A stretch of 64,000 bases of DNA. Origin: Bromus sterilis (lineage: Eukaryota > Streptophyta > Magnoliopsida > Poales > Poaceae). The stretch's first letter is position 1; the number at the start of each line of letters is the position of its first letter. A model generated the notes under the pieces. That model was given only the letters and a program-made list of their open reading frames with translations, had not been told where the DNA came from and made no database searches. Of the stretch, positions 11,256 through 23,106 are shown piece after piece. The stretch covers positions 431,514,270 through 431,578,269 of the forward strand of contig OX465595.1 in assembly GCA_950022295.1 (NCBI GenBank), read 5' to 3'. A program made the position numbers and the translations under genes.

Positions 11256-13330
11256 TCAAGTTTTATCAAGAGAAAGAGAATAACTAGCCCGTGTAACGGA
11301 CTCAAAAGGTAACTTGATTTTCTTTCTAGGGAAGTGTTCCATCCCCTTTTTGAATGGGAATTTGAATTTTATATTCCCCTCTTTCATGTCAATAACCGCA
11401 CCAACGGTGCGAAGAAAAGGACGTCCCAAAATAATTGGACACAAAGGTTCACACTCTATATCCATAACAATAAAATCAACGGGAACATAGTTGTCATTGA
11501 CAATGATAAGAACATCGTCGATCTTCCCCAAAGGTTTCTTTATGGAAGAATCAACACCAAAAGAACAAGGCTCAAAAGGCTTCAATTCAAAACTATCAAA
11601 TATTCTTTTGGGCATAACAGAGGTACTAGCTCCAACATCACATAAAGCATAGCAAGAGAAGTTATTCAATTTAATTTTGATCATAGGATCCCAACCATCA
11701 TCTAGCTTCCTAGGTATGGAGGCTTCTACTCTAAGCTTCTCCTCCCTAGCTTTGATGAGAGCATTTGTGATATGCTCCGTGAAGGCAAGATTAAGTGTGC
11801 TAGTGTGGGGGTCTCTAGACATTTTGTGTAACAAGCTAATTACTTCTGAGAGGGTGCAACTATCAAAATCAATATCACTACTATCAAAGGTGGTAGTAGT
11901 GTTATCTAAGCTCACTTGTTTGAAACACTCTATGTTCATAGGAGTTTCTTTTTCTACGGTTGAGGTATTAGCATCACCATTAATATGTCCAACGGGACTA
12001 GGAGTGCATTGGGTGCTAATAGTTTGAGTGTCCTCAACAATTTGGATAGTGGCAACTGTGTGGTGTGTAGGCAGGCTCTTAATTCTATCCTCTTCCTCTT
12101 TTTCTCTAGCCCATCTTTCTTTAAGTTTAGCCATCATCCTAATATTTTCATTGATTTGTAACTGGATAGCATTAATAGGAGTGGCTTTATTCTCCTCAAG
12201 GGGGGAGGTTCTAATTTTAAGCATCTCAATATCAAGGGCTAAGCTTTCTACCTTCAAAGAGAGATTATCTATTTTAGATAATTTCTCTTCTACATTTTTG
12301 TTGAAGGCTTTTTGGGTAGTGATAAAGTCTCTAAGCATGATTTCTAATTCAGAAGAGGGGTTCTTGTTGCTAGGGTAAGTGTTGTTGTTCCCATAAGATG
12401 GAAACGGTCTAGGATTGCTAGCAAAATTTCCCCTATAAGCACTGTTGTTGAAGTTGTTTCTAGCAATAAAGTTCACATCTACTTGTTCTTGAGCAACCAA
12501 AGAATTTAAAGGAACATCATGAGGATCAATAGAAGGTTGCTTGGTAAGTAGAGACATAATTAAATCAACTTTTTCATTGAGGGAGGTAATTTCCTCGACA
12601 GAGTTTACCTTCCTACCCGTTGGAGCGCGTTCGGTGTGCCATTGGGAATAATTGGTCATCATTTCATCGAGAAGCTTCGTGGCAGCACCAAGTGTAGTTG
12701 ACATAAAGGTTCCTCCCGCGGCCGACTCTAACAGGTTCCGCGAGGTAAAGTTCAAGCCTGCATAAAAAGTCTGGATAACCATCCAGGTAGTCAAACCATG
12801 TGTAGGGCATTTCTTAACAAGAGATTTCATTCGTTCCCAAGCTTGGGCAACGTGTTCATTATCCAATTGCTTAAAATTCATAATATTACTCCTCAATTGG
12901 ATAATCTTAGCAGGAGGGTAGTACTTCCCTATAAAAGCATCTTTGCACTTATCCCAAGAATCTATGCTATTTCTAGGCAAAGATTGAAACCAGATTTAGC
13001 GTCTCCCCTTAAAGAGAAAGGAAAGAGCTTAAGCTTAACAACATCACCTTCTACTTCTTTATACTTTTGCATATCACATAATTCAACAAAATTATTCAAG
13101 TGTAAAGCAGCATCATCTCCAGCACCAGAGAATTGATCTCTCATAACAAGGTTTAGCAAAGCAGGTTTAATTTCGTAAGAGGTAGCTGAAGTGGCAGGTG
13201 TGACAATGGGAGTGCAGATATAGTCCTGGTTGTTGTGACTAGTGAAGTCACACAACTTGGTGTTTTCAGTGGAACCCATAGTAGCAGCAAGTGCGGCAGA
13301 TTTTTTTGTAGTTTTTGATAAAAGACACAA
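11256..13330 (-). pseudogene. Gypsy Gag-protease polyprotein, frameshifted (element B)
   Basis: Read from 13330 down. The N-terminal part (13330-12962) and the main part (12980-11256, 574 codons) are in different frames. Comparison with the copy in element C shows that B has lost one base at about 12995 (GCTAAATCTGG where C has GCTAAACTCTGG). Gag features include WERMKSLVKKCPTHGL and FYAGLNF. A coiled-coil-like, Lys/Glu-rich middle follows, then a retropepsin domain with CDVGASTSVMP (catalytic Asp in D-V-G-A) and ILGRPFLRT. The polyprotein ends after the protease; there is no reverse transcriptase. Known for the family: Gag assembles the particle and the protease matures it. As read, this copy cannot make the full protein. 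Confidence 0.88.
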
Positions 13331-13414
13331 AGATAAAAACTAAAAGATAAACTAACAAGACAAAAAAACAAAGGTAAAGGGTAGTGTGCAACTCCCCTAT
13401 CTTAGCACTTGGAG

Positions 13415-13432
13415 TCCCCGGCAACGGCGCCA
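13415..13432 (-). other. Primer-binding site of element B (tRNA-Asp)
   Basis: The minus strand reads TGGCGCCGTTGCCGGGGA, complementary to the 3' end of plant tRNA-Asp including CCA. It lies 10 bases inside the 5' LTR end, as expected for minus-strand priming. Confidence 0.85.
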
Positions 13433-13442
13433 GAAATACTCT

Positions 13443-15073
13443 TGCTTATTGGCTTCTCGCCCTTCGTTGGTAGGCCCCAAGTGGAAGGCGTGATGCAGTA
13501 CAACAGCGAGTTTTCCCTCGGTGAAGATACCAAGGTTTGTCTCCAGTAGGACTCCAGAGATGATAAGTAGGTGTCAGCGGCGCAACTGACACGGACCTGC
13601 ACAAAGACACAGATAACTTTGTTCCCAACGAAGTTCAGAGAGGTTGTCAATCTCTCCGGTCTTGTTGTTCACAAATGATAAAACGCAAGGGATAATGATA
13701 TCAACTTGAAAGTAAATGCAGAAAAGTAAATATAGCTTGGAAACAATAATGAGGATATGAACCGGGATACGTGATGTTCGCTAGTGATTTCTCTCTCCCA
13801 AAAGACGATAAAAATTGCTATGCGAGGTAAACAAATTACAGAAAGGCAATTGACAGGATTATGAACGCACCGCAATACTAACTATGCTACAAAAGAAAGG
13901 AAGAGGTTCAAAAGCACGGGCAGTACGCCAAAATAAGTAGATCGAAATCCATCTGCATCTACTACTAATCATCCACCTTGAGATATCTATCCAGAACATC
14001 TCGCTGGTATTAAGTTGCGAGCCCCACCCAAAGTGTAAACCCAAAGCAACAGACAACTGCATTAAAAAGAACTTTGCGTAAAGTAAACAATCCTTGTAAC
14101 CGCGGTTACAAGCACCGTTGTTTTCCCCCTTGTGGCAACAGCACATCCCCTAGAATCATGTTTCTGTCACTCAAGCATGTCATCGGGGAGGCATGAACCC
14201 ACAATCTAGCACAACGCTCCCTCTTGGAGTCACTACCTACTACTTGGCCAAAGCAATAAACAGCAACGGAGAGCATGCAAGAATTACTTAGGAACAAAAA
14301 TACAAGAGATAAGAACCAAATATATTACTCTATCACAATCTAAACATAGTCTCATAATCCACTAGATCCGATCAAACTCAACATAGCAACAGCAGAAATG
14401 TTACAAAGGTGCCTCGGTCATGTAGGGCGGCTCACGAGGTCTAAACAATGAAGATCAAAGAGGGGAGGAGAACATCACATATCTACTGATCATGGACCCA
14501 TGGTCCAGGGAAAACTACTCACGAGATATCCGGGGAGCATCCATGGTGGAGAGGAGACTCCCGGAGGTCAATCCTCCCTCCGGCAGGGCGCCGGGAAGAG
14601 TTCTTCTGGAGCTCCCGATCTTGGAAGCGCGGCGGCGGCGGAACAGAGGCGAGTTCGCGGAATAGGGTCCTCGTTCTGGATTTTTCCCGTGACGGGGGAT
14701 AAATAGGCGAAGGGGGACAGCCAGAGGTGGACCAGGGGCCCCAGGCGCCCCCCTGGCGCGGCCAGGGGTGGGGCCGCGCCGGGTGGCCGCCTGGGCCCCC
14801 CTCGCTCCCCTCTGGCCCCTCCTGGGCTCTTCTCGAAGCTTCCGTCACGTTGATTTTTATCTGAATTTTCCCGAATTTTTCTGGCACTTTTTATATGAGG
14901 GAAAACTGAAATAGAAAAACAACAGAAAACAGGAACTGGCACTGGGGGGCACTGAGTTAATAGGTTAGTCCAAATATGATAAAAAATGTATGAAAATGTA
15001 TCTAGATCATAGCAATATCACACAAAACATGCATGGAGCAAGCAGAAATTATCGATACGTTTTGGACGTATCA
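13443..15073 (-). repeat. 5' LTR of element B
   Basis: 1631 bp, TGATACGT at 15073 to AATAAGCA at 13443. The palindrome CTTGTAACCGCGGTTACAAG is at 14093-14112. The TATA-like segment is CTATTTATCC on the minus strand near 14700. This LTR immediately abuts the interrupted PBS of element A. Confidence 0.93.
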
Positions 15074-15089
15074 CCCGGCAACGGCGCCA
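15074..15089 (-). other. Primer-binding site of element A, split by element B
   Basis: The minus strand reads TGGCGCCGTTGCCGGG and then enters the LTR of B. The missing part (GGGGACTCC) resumes at 6025 on the other side of B. The shared CCCGG is the target duplication. This shows directly that B inserted into the PBS of A. Confidence 0.9.
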
Positions 15090-15101
15090 GAAATTTTTGC
15101 T

Positions 15102-16745
15102 TGATGTGCGAGGTGATGATAGTGATTTCTCGCCCTTCGTTGGTAAACCCCAAGTGGAAGGTGAGATGTAGCGCAGCAACAAATTTCCCTCAGTAAAGAT
15201 ACCAAGGTTTGTCTCCAGTAGGACTCCGGAGATGATAAGTAGGTGTCAGCGGCGCAACTAACGCGGACCTGCACACAGACACAAATAACTTTGTTCCCAA
15301 TGAAGTTCAGAGAGGTTGTCAATCTCTCCGGTCTTGTTGTTCACAAAGGATCAAACACAAGGGATAATGATAGCAACTGAAAGTAAAAGTAGAAAAGTAA
15401 ATGAGCGTGGAAACAGTGATGAGGATATGGACCGGGATACGTGATGTTCACTAGTGATGTCTCTCTCCCAAAAGACGATAAAACTGCTATGCGAGGTGAA
15501 CAAATTACAGAAGGGCAATTGACAGGATTATGAACGCACCGCAATGCTAACTATGCTACAAAAGAAAGGAAGAGGCTCAAAAGCATGGGCAGAAAGTCAA
15601 AATAAGTAGACCGAAATCCAACTGCATCTACTAATAATCATCCACCTTGAGATATCTATCCAGAACATCTCGCTGGTATTAAGATGCGAGTCCCACCCAA
15701 AGTGTAAACCCAAAGCAACAAACAACTGCATTAAAAAACACTTTGCGTAAAGTAAACAATCCTTGTAACCGCGGTTACAAGCACTGTTGTTTTCCCCCTT
15801 GTGGCAACAACACATCCCCTAGACTCATGTTTCTGTCACTCAAGCGTGTCATCAGGGGGCATGAACCCACAATCGAGCATAACGTTCCCTCTTGGGGTTA
15901 CTACCTACTACTTGGCCAAAGCAATAAACAACAACGGAGAACATGCAAGAATTACTTAGGAACAAAAATATAAGAGATAAGAACCAAATATATTACTCAA
16001 TCACAATCTAAACATAATCTCATAATCCATCAGATTCCATCAAACTCAGCATAGCAGCAGCAAAAAGATTACAAAAGTGCCTCGATCATGTAGGGCAGCT
16101 CACGAGGTCTAAACCATGAAGAACAAAGAGGGGAGGAGAACATCACATAGCTACTGATCACGGACCCATGGTACAAAGGAAACTACTCAGGACACATCCG
16201 GGAAGCATCCATGGTGGAGGGGAGACTCCCGGAGGTCGGCCCTCCCTCCGGCAGGGTGCCGGGAAAAGGTCTGCTGGTGCTCCCGATCTCGGAAGCGCGG
16301 CGGCGGCGGAACAAAGGCGAGATCGCGAAAAAGGGTTCTGGCTTCGAGGGTTTTCTCGTCACGGAGAATATATAGGCGAAGGGGGGCAGCCATGGGGGGC
16401 CACCAGGGGTCCAGGCGCCCACCTGGCGCGGCCAGCCCCTGGGGCGCGCCACCAGGGCGCCTGGGCCCCTGGTGGTGGCCCTCTGGCCCCACCTAGGTTC
16501 ATCTGGAAGGTTCTTCTGCGCTGATTTTTTATCTGATTTTTCCCGAATTTTTGGACCACTTTTTATACGGGAGAAAACTGAAATAGAAAAACAGCAGAAA
16601 ACAGAAACTGGCACTGTGGTGCACTGAGTTAATAGGTTAGTCCAAATATGATCAAAAGTGTATGAAAGTGTATCTAGATCATAGCAATATCACACAAAAC
16701 ATGCATGGAGCAAGCAGAAATTATAGATACGTCTTGGACGTATCA
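15102..16745 (-). repeat. 5' LTR of element A
   Basis: 1644 bp, starting TGATACGTCC at 16745 and ending CGCACATCA at 15102. It contains the 20-bp palindrome at 15762-15781 and a TATA box (minus strand TATATATT, 16367-16374) just downstream of a GC-rich block (CCAGGGGC, GGCGCGCC and GGCGCCTGG motifs). The TATA position suggests that transcription starts about 30 bp further in, within the GAACCC region. Confidence 0.92.
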
Positions 16746-17424
16746 GCGGACGCTGGGTGAACGGCGTGCGGGGACCATGAGATAGGCGCCGGCGACAGCA
16801 GAGAAGACGGATAACTGGCGAAGTTGAAGAACAGGGCGTTGGGGCGGAGCTCGGCGAGCAGCGCGGAGGGAGAGTGGTGTCGGGTAGGAGGTGGAGAGCT
16901 GCGTCAAATTCCAAAGAAATGACGGGGTTGGGGAAGGGATTTCGTTGCAGTACGATTTAGGGGGATGGGATTTGAGGGGAAACGTCAATTCAATTCAATT
17001 GTCAATTTCGTGGCAGCCAAACAAGTTGAATCTGGAATTCTCAAATGAAATCCGTCAAATTCAACCCAAATCATGGATACCAAACAAACTGCGAGTGATT
17101 TCATTTGGATTCGTAGCTAGCGCGCGGCGCTAGACACGCAGAATCTTCCCTGAACAGCGAGTGCGAGAAGAATAGAAGCTGTCGCAGCTTGGAAATTCTC
17201 AGGCCAACCAAATACTGTACGTGCTAGAAAGAAGAACGGAAAAAAGGCGCCGCGCGACACCGACTGCCAGCTACCGGCCTTATCCTTTTCTTACATTCTT
17301 TATTCGCTCATCTCTGCTGTCGTGTCACGTTTAAGCCAGACACCCATGACCCCAAGACAGATCTTTTGGACCCTCACCAGAGAGAGAAGAGAGATCTTGG
17401 GACGCAGACCAATTGAATCCGGAC
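16746..17424. other. Intergenic flank, no supported gene
   Basis: The boundary at 16746 is the outer edge of element A. 16746-16930 is GC-rich with short open frames on both strands that I do not recognise. 16985-17110 is AT-rich with AATTCAATT repeats and AGCCAAACAAG / ACCAAACAAA phrases, which recall MITE termini, but no element ends could be defined. Confidence 0.4.
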
Positions 17425-17750
17425 TCATGTGAGCTCGGTGATTAGTAAAATTAAAAAAAATCTGAATTTTTTTGTGACGAATATTTGATAATTTTTTAAT
17501 ATGCTTGTAAAATTTTATCATAAAATAACATTCGTGGAATACACAGGAGAAAAAATCGATGATCCAAAATGTTATTTTTTACAGCATTTTGGAGCATCGA
17601 TATTTTTTTGTGTACTCTACGGATGTTATTTTGTGATAAAATTTTGCAAGCATATCAAATAAATTTCAAATGTTCGCCACAACATTTTTTAGTTTATTTT
17701 TTATTTTTTTTTGAGTTCACTGTTCATCCCTAGCTCATATGAGCTCGGGT
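17425..17750. mobile_element. Foldback MITE-like element with long inverted arms
   Basis: The left and right halves are inverted copies. The phrases ATGCTTGTAAAATTTTATCA and ATGCTTGCAAAATTTTATCA face each other across a centre near 17580, and the outer ends carry GAGCTC motifs (CATGTGAGCTCGG and its counterpart ending ATGAGCTCGG). The element is AT-rich and has no coding capacity. The exact ends and target duplication were not resolved. Confidence 0.7.
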
Positions 17751-18596
17751 TTACTTGGGTACTTCCTGAGATCTTGGTCTTTCTTTTTTCTGTAGTGCAC
17801 GACGCAAATGAACATGTCCGATTGCGCCGATATGTTGGGCCTCGATTTTTGTCCGGGCCGATGCAAACGGACCAAAACGAACAGAAAAATGCGTTATGCG
17901 TCGGCTCGTTAGGGAAACTCGACAGGTTTTATTTTCTTTTGCAAAACTGGAAAATTTTAGCATTATTTTATTTTTAGTTACATTTATTTTAATGATAAAT
18001 AATTTGGGACGGAAAAAATATTCCCTTCGTCTCCTAATATAACATTATTTTACAAGTTGAAGTAGGTGATTAATTTAGTTGAGAGGGTATTGGAGGCGCT
18101 CATGGCTAGCCTGGATTTTGTTTTCCACGTCGACGCACGACGCCTCTTCCGCTTTATAAAGTCACGTCACGTCCCGTCCCATTGAAAAGAAAGATCATTG
18201 CTATAAGCCGGACCGGACCGGACAGGTCGATCTATTCATTGATCGATTGGTTTTCTCTCTCTTCTCTATTTTATTTTTTTGACAAATGAATTGTCAAATC
18301 GTGTAAAGTTTATTTGATCGCCACGTCCAGGCACGATCGAAGGAGGCAAACGCAAGATCCATCCTCAAACCACGTACGCATTTCTCTTCATAGATTAATT
18401 AAAGTCGATTATTTGCACACTTTCAAACAAAAAAGTCAATTATTTGCACACCACGTAGTAGTACAAGGGAAGTTCGTCATCAAAGTTGGAAGCACACAAC
18501 AGAATCCAAGAAGAAGGCAAAAGATACATGCACGGCACAAAACCAGCGTAGTACACGCACGTAACGTGCACGCACGCGTGAACCCTCCTTGATTGA
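17751..18596. other. Intergenic region downstream of the first ADF gene
   Basis: No gene is supported. Near 18010-18050 the phrases GGGACGGAAAAAATA and TTCCCTTCGTCTCCTAATAT resemble the right and left ends of Stowaway MITEs placed back to back, probably a remnant. 18310-18590 is likely to include the 3' untranslated part of the ADF gene. Confidence 0.4.
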
Positions 18597-19221
18597 TTAG
18601 GTGGCGTGGTCCTTGAGGATTTGGAGGGTGAGCTCGCTGGGCTCGGTGGCCTGCACGTCGATCTGCACCCCGTCCAGCTCCTTCTTGAACCCCTCGTTGG
18701 AGCTCGCGTAGATCATCTTGCTCTTCACCTCCGCACTCGCCGGCGACCTTCATTCATCACACATGTCATCATCATCGTGCTGCTCACGTAGCCCATTTAA
18801 AACCAACCTACGGCTACTATATATGCAAGTGCGTACCAGGAGATGAAGAAGATCTTGCTGCGGGGCGCCTCCCCGGCCCCGGAGGCGGTGGCGTCGCCGA
18901 CGGTGAAGTCGAGGTCGTAGACGGCGTAGCGGCAGTCGTCGGCGGGGAGGGCCGCGGCGAGGTCGTCGAAGGTGGATTCCCGGCCGCCCACCTTGTCCAC
19001 CACCACCTGCTGCACGGCGTCGTCCATCTTGTACACCACGAACCGGTGCGCCCGCGCCGTGCGCAGCTCCTGGAACGCCCGCACGCACTCCTCGCTCACC
19101 GCCACCCCCGACACCGCGTTCGCCTGCACACCAAAACAAAATCCATCAAAATCAATCACAATTCCACAACAACGAAGAAGGAGAAAGATCGTATCATTAT
19201 GCAACATTTGGTAAGCACCAT
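18597..19221 (-). CDS. Actin-depolymerizing factor (ADF/cofilin), first copy
   Basis: Three-exon model on the minus strand: start codon 19219-19221, exon 2 at 19123-18837, exon 3 at 18747-18597 (stop TAA). Introns are 19124-19218 and 18748-18836, with GT...AG ends. The spliced frame gives 146 residues, normal for plant ADFs. It begins MANAVSGVAVSEEC, with the regulatory N-terminal Ser, and contains HRFVVYKMDD, DDCRYAVYD, KIFFISWSP, SKMIYASS and LDGVQIDVQAT, the F- and G-actin-binding landmarks. ADF severs and depolymerizes actin filaments in the cytosol. The first intron directly follows the ATG, as is usual in plant ADF genes; its donor (GTGCTT) is weak, so the start is the least certain point. 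A paralogue lies at 58911. At the barley rpg4/Rpg5 locus, Adf genes sit beside the NLR pair. Confidence 0.88.
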
Positions 19222-19349
19222 TTTCTGTCTGGAGATTGGACCGATGAAACTAAATCTGTTTGATGATGCTGCAACGAAGGAAGAACCCGCTAGTAGTGGT
19301 TTCAGTAAGGTTTTTCTTGATATTATTTCAGCGTGGTGTCACCTGGGGC

Positions 19350-19401
19350 TTAAATAGGACGGTCGCGTGTCGTGTCCAATGTCAGAGAGGTGAACACGTG
19401 T
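19350..19401 (-). promoter_or_regulatory. Putative ADF promoter: TATA-like box and G-box/ABRE
   Basis: A TATTTAA motif (minus strand, 19350-19356) lies about 130 bases upstream of the ADF start codon, a plausible TATA box. ACACGTGT at 19394-19401 is a G-box/ABRE core a further 40 bases upstream. Known: such cores bind bZIP/bHLH factors and often mediate ABA or stress response. Whether it works here is inference. Confidence 0.45.
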
Positions 19402-20107
19402 GGGGGCTGGGGCGTCGCTCTCCATCGGGCAGACTGTTCTGGACGCGCCGATGTGGCGGCAGGAAGAAAAAGAACTGGGGTGACTCACGACCAAGAATCG
19501 AAGCTCCAAAAGCCACCTGAACTGACGATGGCTTGCGTGGTCGGTCGGTGTTCCGTTAGCGTTATCGATCTTGATTCGCCAAGATCAGCTCGGTACGCCT
19601 GTCAATCACGGTGGAAGGTTAGACTAGCCATAGTGGAGAGTAACATCAACTAATAACATCCATATGTTAGAGCATCTTCAATCGTGTCCTCAAGAAGCCC
19701 CCAAGACGGCGCAAAGTCGGACGGACGTATTTCGTCCAATCGCGCCTCTAAGACTCCAATTAGCGTCGGATCAGGTCGATTTTGAGTCCGGCGATCCTAA
19801 GCCAAACCCAGCGCGTTGGGGGTCGTTTGGGGGCGCCGGACGAAACGAAAGCGGCTGCCTGGCCCACTGGCAGACCAAACCGACCCAAAAGGGACATCTC
19901 TCCCCACCTCTCCCCACCGCCCTTGTCGTCGCCGGCCGCCACGCCGCCTCTAGATAGCCGTTTCTGCCGCCCAAAACACGCCGCTGCTTCTCCCCTGCCG
20001 CCCCTCTTCCAAGGCCGCCTAGTTCACCGGCGTTTGGCCGGCGAGAACGCCGGCGCAAAGCCGCGCCCACCTCGCGCCCCACCTGTTCGATGAATTGCCG
20101 CCCCGAG

Positions 20108-21405
20108 ATGGACTCCGACGACGAGACACTCTTCGTCGCGTTGATGGAGGAAGAGGCGACCGCCGGCGCCCAGGACGACGAGCACCTCATGATGCTCGGC
20201 GCCTTGGCCGACCTGTTCGGCGCCAACAAGGAGTCGCATCGAGGAGGTTCCAAGATGGGCCGCCGGAAGGGAAAGGAGAGGGGTCGTTCGGAGGGCTACT
20301 GTTTGCTCTACTCCGACTACTTTGCCGATGTTCCCCTGCACGGCTAGAAGGTATTCCGGCGACGGTACCGCATGGGCCGAAAGCTCTTTCTTCGCATTGT
20401 CAACTCACTCCGAGAGTACGACAACTACTTCGTTTGCAAGAAAGATTGCACCGGTACAGTTGGGTTCTCGTCACTTCAGAAGTGCACAACGGCCATGAGG
20501 ATGCTTGCATACGGAACTCCTGGTGATGAACAGGACGACTAAGCACGCATGGCTGAGTCCACCGCCCTTGATTGTTTCTACAGATTTTGCAGAGCAGTAG
20601 TTGGCTGCTTTGAAAAACAGTACTTGCGAGCACCCAATGCAGAAGACACTGCTTGAATCCTAGCAGAGAATTAAGCAAGAGGATTTTCTGGGATGCTTGG
20701 AAGCATCGACTGCATGCATTGGGAATGGAAGAACTGTCCATTTGCTTGGCAAGGGATGCACAAGGGTGCAAAAGGTCACTGCAGTGCGGTACTTGAGGCG
20801 GTTGCTACACATGATCTCTGGATTTGGCACTCCTTCTTTGGCATGCCAGGAACACACAATGACATCAACGTCCTGCAGTGTCAAATATCTTTGCCAGGCT
20901 TGTCGAAGGTCATGCTCCTCCGGTGAACTTCGCGGTCAATGGGCACATGTACAACAAGGGATACTATCTGGCAGACGGGATCTATCCAAGATGACCGGTA
21001 TTTGTGAAGACTATCTCAAACCCTGTGTCACGGGGGAAGCACGCCCATTTTTCCAAGTGCCAGGAGGCTTGCAGGAAGGATGTCGAGCGGGCATTTGGGG
21101 TCCTACAGTCTCGATTTGCCGTTGTCCGGTACCCCGCTTAGACTTGGTCGAAAGATCAAATGTGGGAGGTGATGAATTGTTGTGTCATCTTGCACAACAT
21201 GATCATTGAGAGCGAGAAAGCGGAGCCAGTGTATGACTCTGAACCATATATCAACCAGGGGTCTCTTGCAGTTGTTGATCATCAGATACCATCAGATTGG
21301 ATAGCCTATCTCAACATGTGCCAGGAGATCCGAGACCCGCACGTGCATCGTCAACTGCAGGAAGATCTAGTGGATCATCTATGGATGCACAAAGGCAATG
21401 TCTAG
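20108..21405 (+). pseudogene. Harbinger-type DDE transposase, degenerate
   Basis: The probable start is ATG at 20108 (MDSDDETLF). Pieces in several frames follow the usual order of plant PIF/Harbinger transposases: EGYCLLYSDYFAD, FRRRYRMGRKLFLRIV, GFSSLQKCTTAMRMLAYG, ESTALDCFYRFCRAV, then the catalytic region GMLGSIDCMHWEWKNCPFAW with the first Asp and PGTHNDINVL with the second, and a C-terminal VMNCCVILHNMIIES. The first stop (TAG near 20346) is followed by several more stops and at least two frame changes. Known: the DDE nuclease cuts and pastes elements at TTA sites. This copy cannot be functional; it could have mobilised related MITEs when intact. Confidence 0.85.
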
Positions 21406-21602
21406 TTTGATCTGTTTTTTTGTATTTGTGTCGTACTATGTGTTTGTAATATCATGTTGTATGCCGAATTTGCGCCAAACTGCCCCTATATTTCCATGTT
21501 TCTGTTGAATCTGTGTCAAAATAATTAATTTGCGCCGTTTTTGGGTCGAATCTGAGCCGGCCCCGCCAGTCTTGGGGTCGCCTTGGGGGCGCGGTTGGGC
21601 GG

Positions 21603-23106
21603 TGATACGTCCAAAATGCATCACTATTTTATATAGTAATTCTTTCTTATTCATTGATATATTTCACGATATGATGCTATTCTTATGTTGTTTTGGCTTA
21701 TTTTACACAGTTTGCAACTTTTCGGTGCCGAAGCAGCAGACGCAGGATTCAGCGGTAAAAAGTGGACGCTGAGTTGTTGAAGAAGAACACCTCCAAATTA
21801 CCTGAAATCGACGGAGGCTGTTTTCCAGCAGGATCATGAAGACACGCAAAAGAGCGACCAGAGGGGGGGGGCACAGGGTGCCCAGGCGGCCACCTGGCGC
21901 GGCCCCACCCCTGGCCGCGCCGGGAGGGCGCCTGGACCCCCGGGGCCACTCCCGGCTTCCCCCTCTAGCCTATATACTCCTCGTCGTCCAAAAACCCTAA
22001 AGGGGGAGAGTTTCCGGAGTTCCGCCGCCGCTCCGAAACCTACAGAGAAGAAAAGCCATCTCTGGTGGGCAGATTCCGCCGAGGAGATCACCTCCCGGAA
22101 GGGGAGATCGTCGCCATCGTCATCACCATCGTCACGGGCATCATCGAGATCATCATCCCCATCATCAGCACCATCTCCACCTCCATCCAATTTTGTCTCA
22201 CAATTGCAACTCGTGTTGTAATCCGTACTATCTATCCTCCCTACTCTATTGGTGTTGATTACTACTTTGTGGTGAATGCTATTGAGTTTTGTTGGAGAAA
22301 TATTATTGTGTTCAGATTGTTTATTATCTATTTATCCCCACTGATCATGATCCCTTTTATGTCTCGTGAGTAGTTACTTTAGTTCTTGAGGACATGGGAG
22401 AAGTCTAGTTGTTAGTAGTCATATGATGTTGAAGTAATATGTGTTGGTTGATATTTAAGTTGTGTTGTTATTTTCTTAGTGGTGTTGTGTGAGTCGAACA
22501 CTCAACACTTCACCTTATCAAGGACCTAGGGGAATGCATTGTGTATAAAGAATGATTACGGTGGGTTGCCGGAGTGACAGAAACCTAAACCCCAGTTCGC
22601 ACACTTTTACACAAGGGAACAATGGATCACCGATCGTATTGCTACGGTTAGGCTTTTGCCTTAAATACTATCTTGTATTTGTGGATTCTTGCAAGGTGTT
22701 TAATCATAAGAGTACACTTATCTTAGTCTAGAGGGTGTACTAGCATAGATCCACCCACTCAACACTTATCAACACAGCACATAGTACCGATACGGAATAT
22801 GGCGAAAGCACATGACTACCTCTCCCGTGTGTCCTCAAGAACACTTTAGCTTTTATAAGTTCATTTGCTAAGCCTCTCCTTTGCCAAGAAAGGATTGGGC
22901 CACCCTTTACTATCCAGTATCTTTTACTTTGCTCGTTTTTACTATCCTGTCGCTTATACCAAGAAAACCCCTAAAAAGTTATCTTGCAGTGCTTGCAGTT
23001 ATCTTCCTACCAAAGTCACTTGCTACTACCTTCTGCTCCTCGTTGGGTTCGACACTCTTACTTATCGAAAACACTGCAATAGATCCCTCTACGTTGAGGG
23101 TCATCA
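21603..23106 (+). mobile_element. Solo LTR of a second retrotransposon family
   Basis: Begins TGATACGTCC and ends GGGTCATCA, with the identical 5-bp duplication GGCGG at 21598-21602 and 23107-23111. 1504 bp with no internal region, hence a solo LTR left by LTR-LTR recombination. A TATA box (TATATA, 21971-21976) follows a GC-rich block as in elements A-C, but the sequence otherwise differs. Open frames across it are not genes. Confidence 0.93.

Larger units (their letters stand above)
6026..15073 (-). mobile_element. Gypsy-type LTR retrotransposon B (minus), nested in A
   Basis: Two LTRs of exactly 1631 bp (6026-7656 and 13443-15073) bound the element. Both begin TGATACGT and end AATAAGCA on the minus strand. 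The 5-bp target duplication CCCGG is present at 6021-6025 and 15074-15078. The PBS matches tRNA-Asp, followed by a frameshifted Gag-protease gene and a long 3' non-coding region. No reverse transcriptase or integrase is seen, so it is non-autonomous. An 879-bp foreign block lies at 10007-10885. Confidence 0.95.
1741..16745 (-). mobile_element. Gypsy-type LTR retrotransposon A (minus), interrupted by B
   Basis: The 5' LTR is at 15102-16745 and the truncated 3' LTR at 1741-2224, both read on the minus strand and both starting TGATACGTCC. The internal part is 15074-15101 plus 2225-6025. The leader and PBS match plant tRNA-Asp (TGGCGCCGTTGCCGGGGA). Element B lies between the two halves of the internal region with a CCCGG target duplication, exactly inside the PBS of A. 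A encodes only a short gag-like frame with a stop codon; no reverse transcriptase, RNase H or integrase is visible, so it is non-autonomous. The left end is lost, so its own target duplication cannot be checked. Confidence 0.9.

Noticed and set aside
18750..19139. Arg/Gly-rich frame overlapping the first ADF gene
   Set aside because: A shifted reading of ADF exon 2; the ADF frame has the conserved domain and correct splice sites. The same applies to 58906-59301 for the second ADF.
19771..20253. 160-codon minus-strand frame
   Set aside because: Antisense to the 5' part of the Harbinger transposase gene, whose sense frame has recognisable motifs.
22065..22373. 102-codon frame rich in Ile/Thr
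   Set aside because: Lies within the solo LTR just after its TATA region; no protein family recognised.
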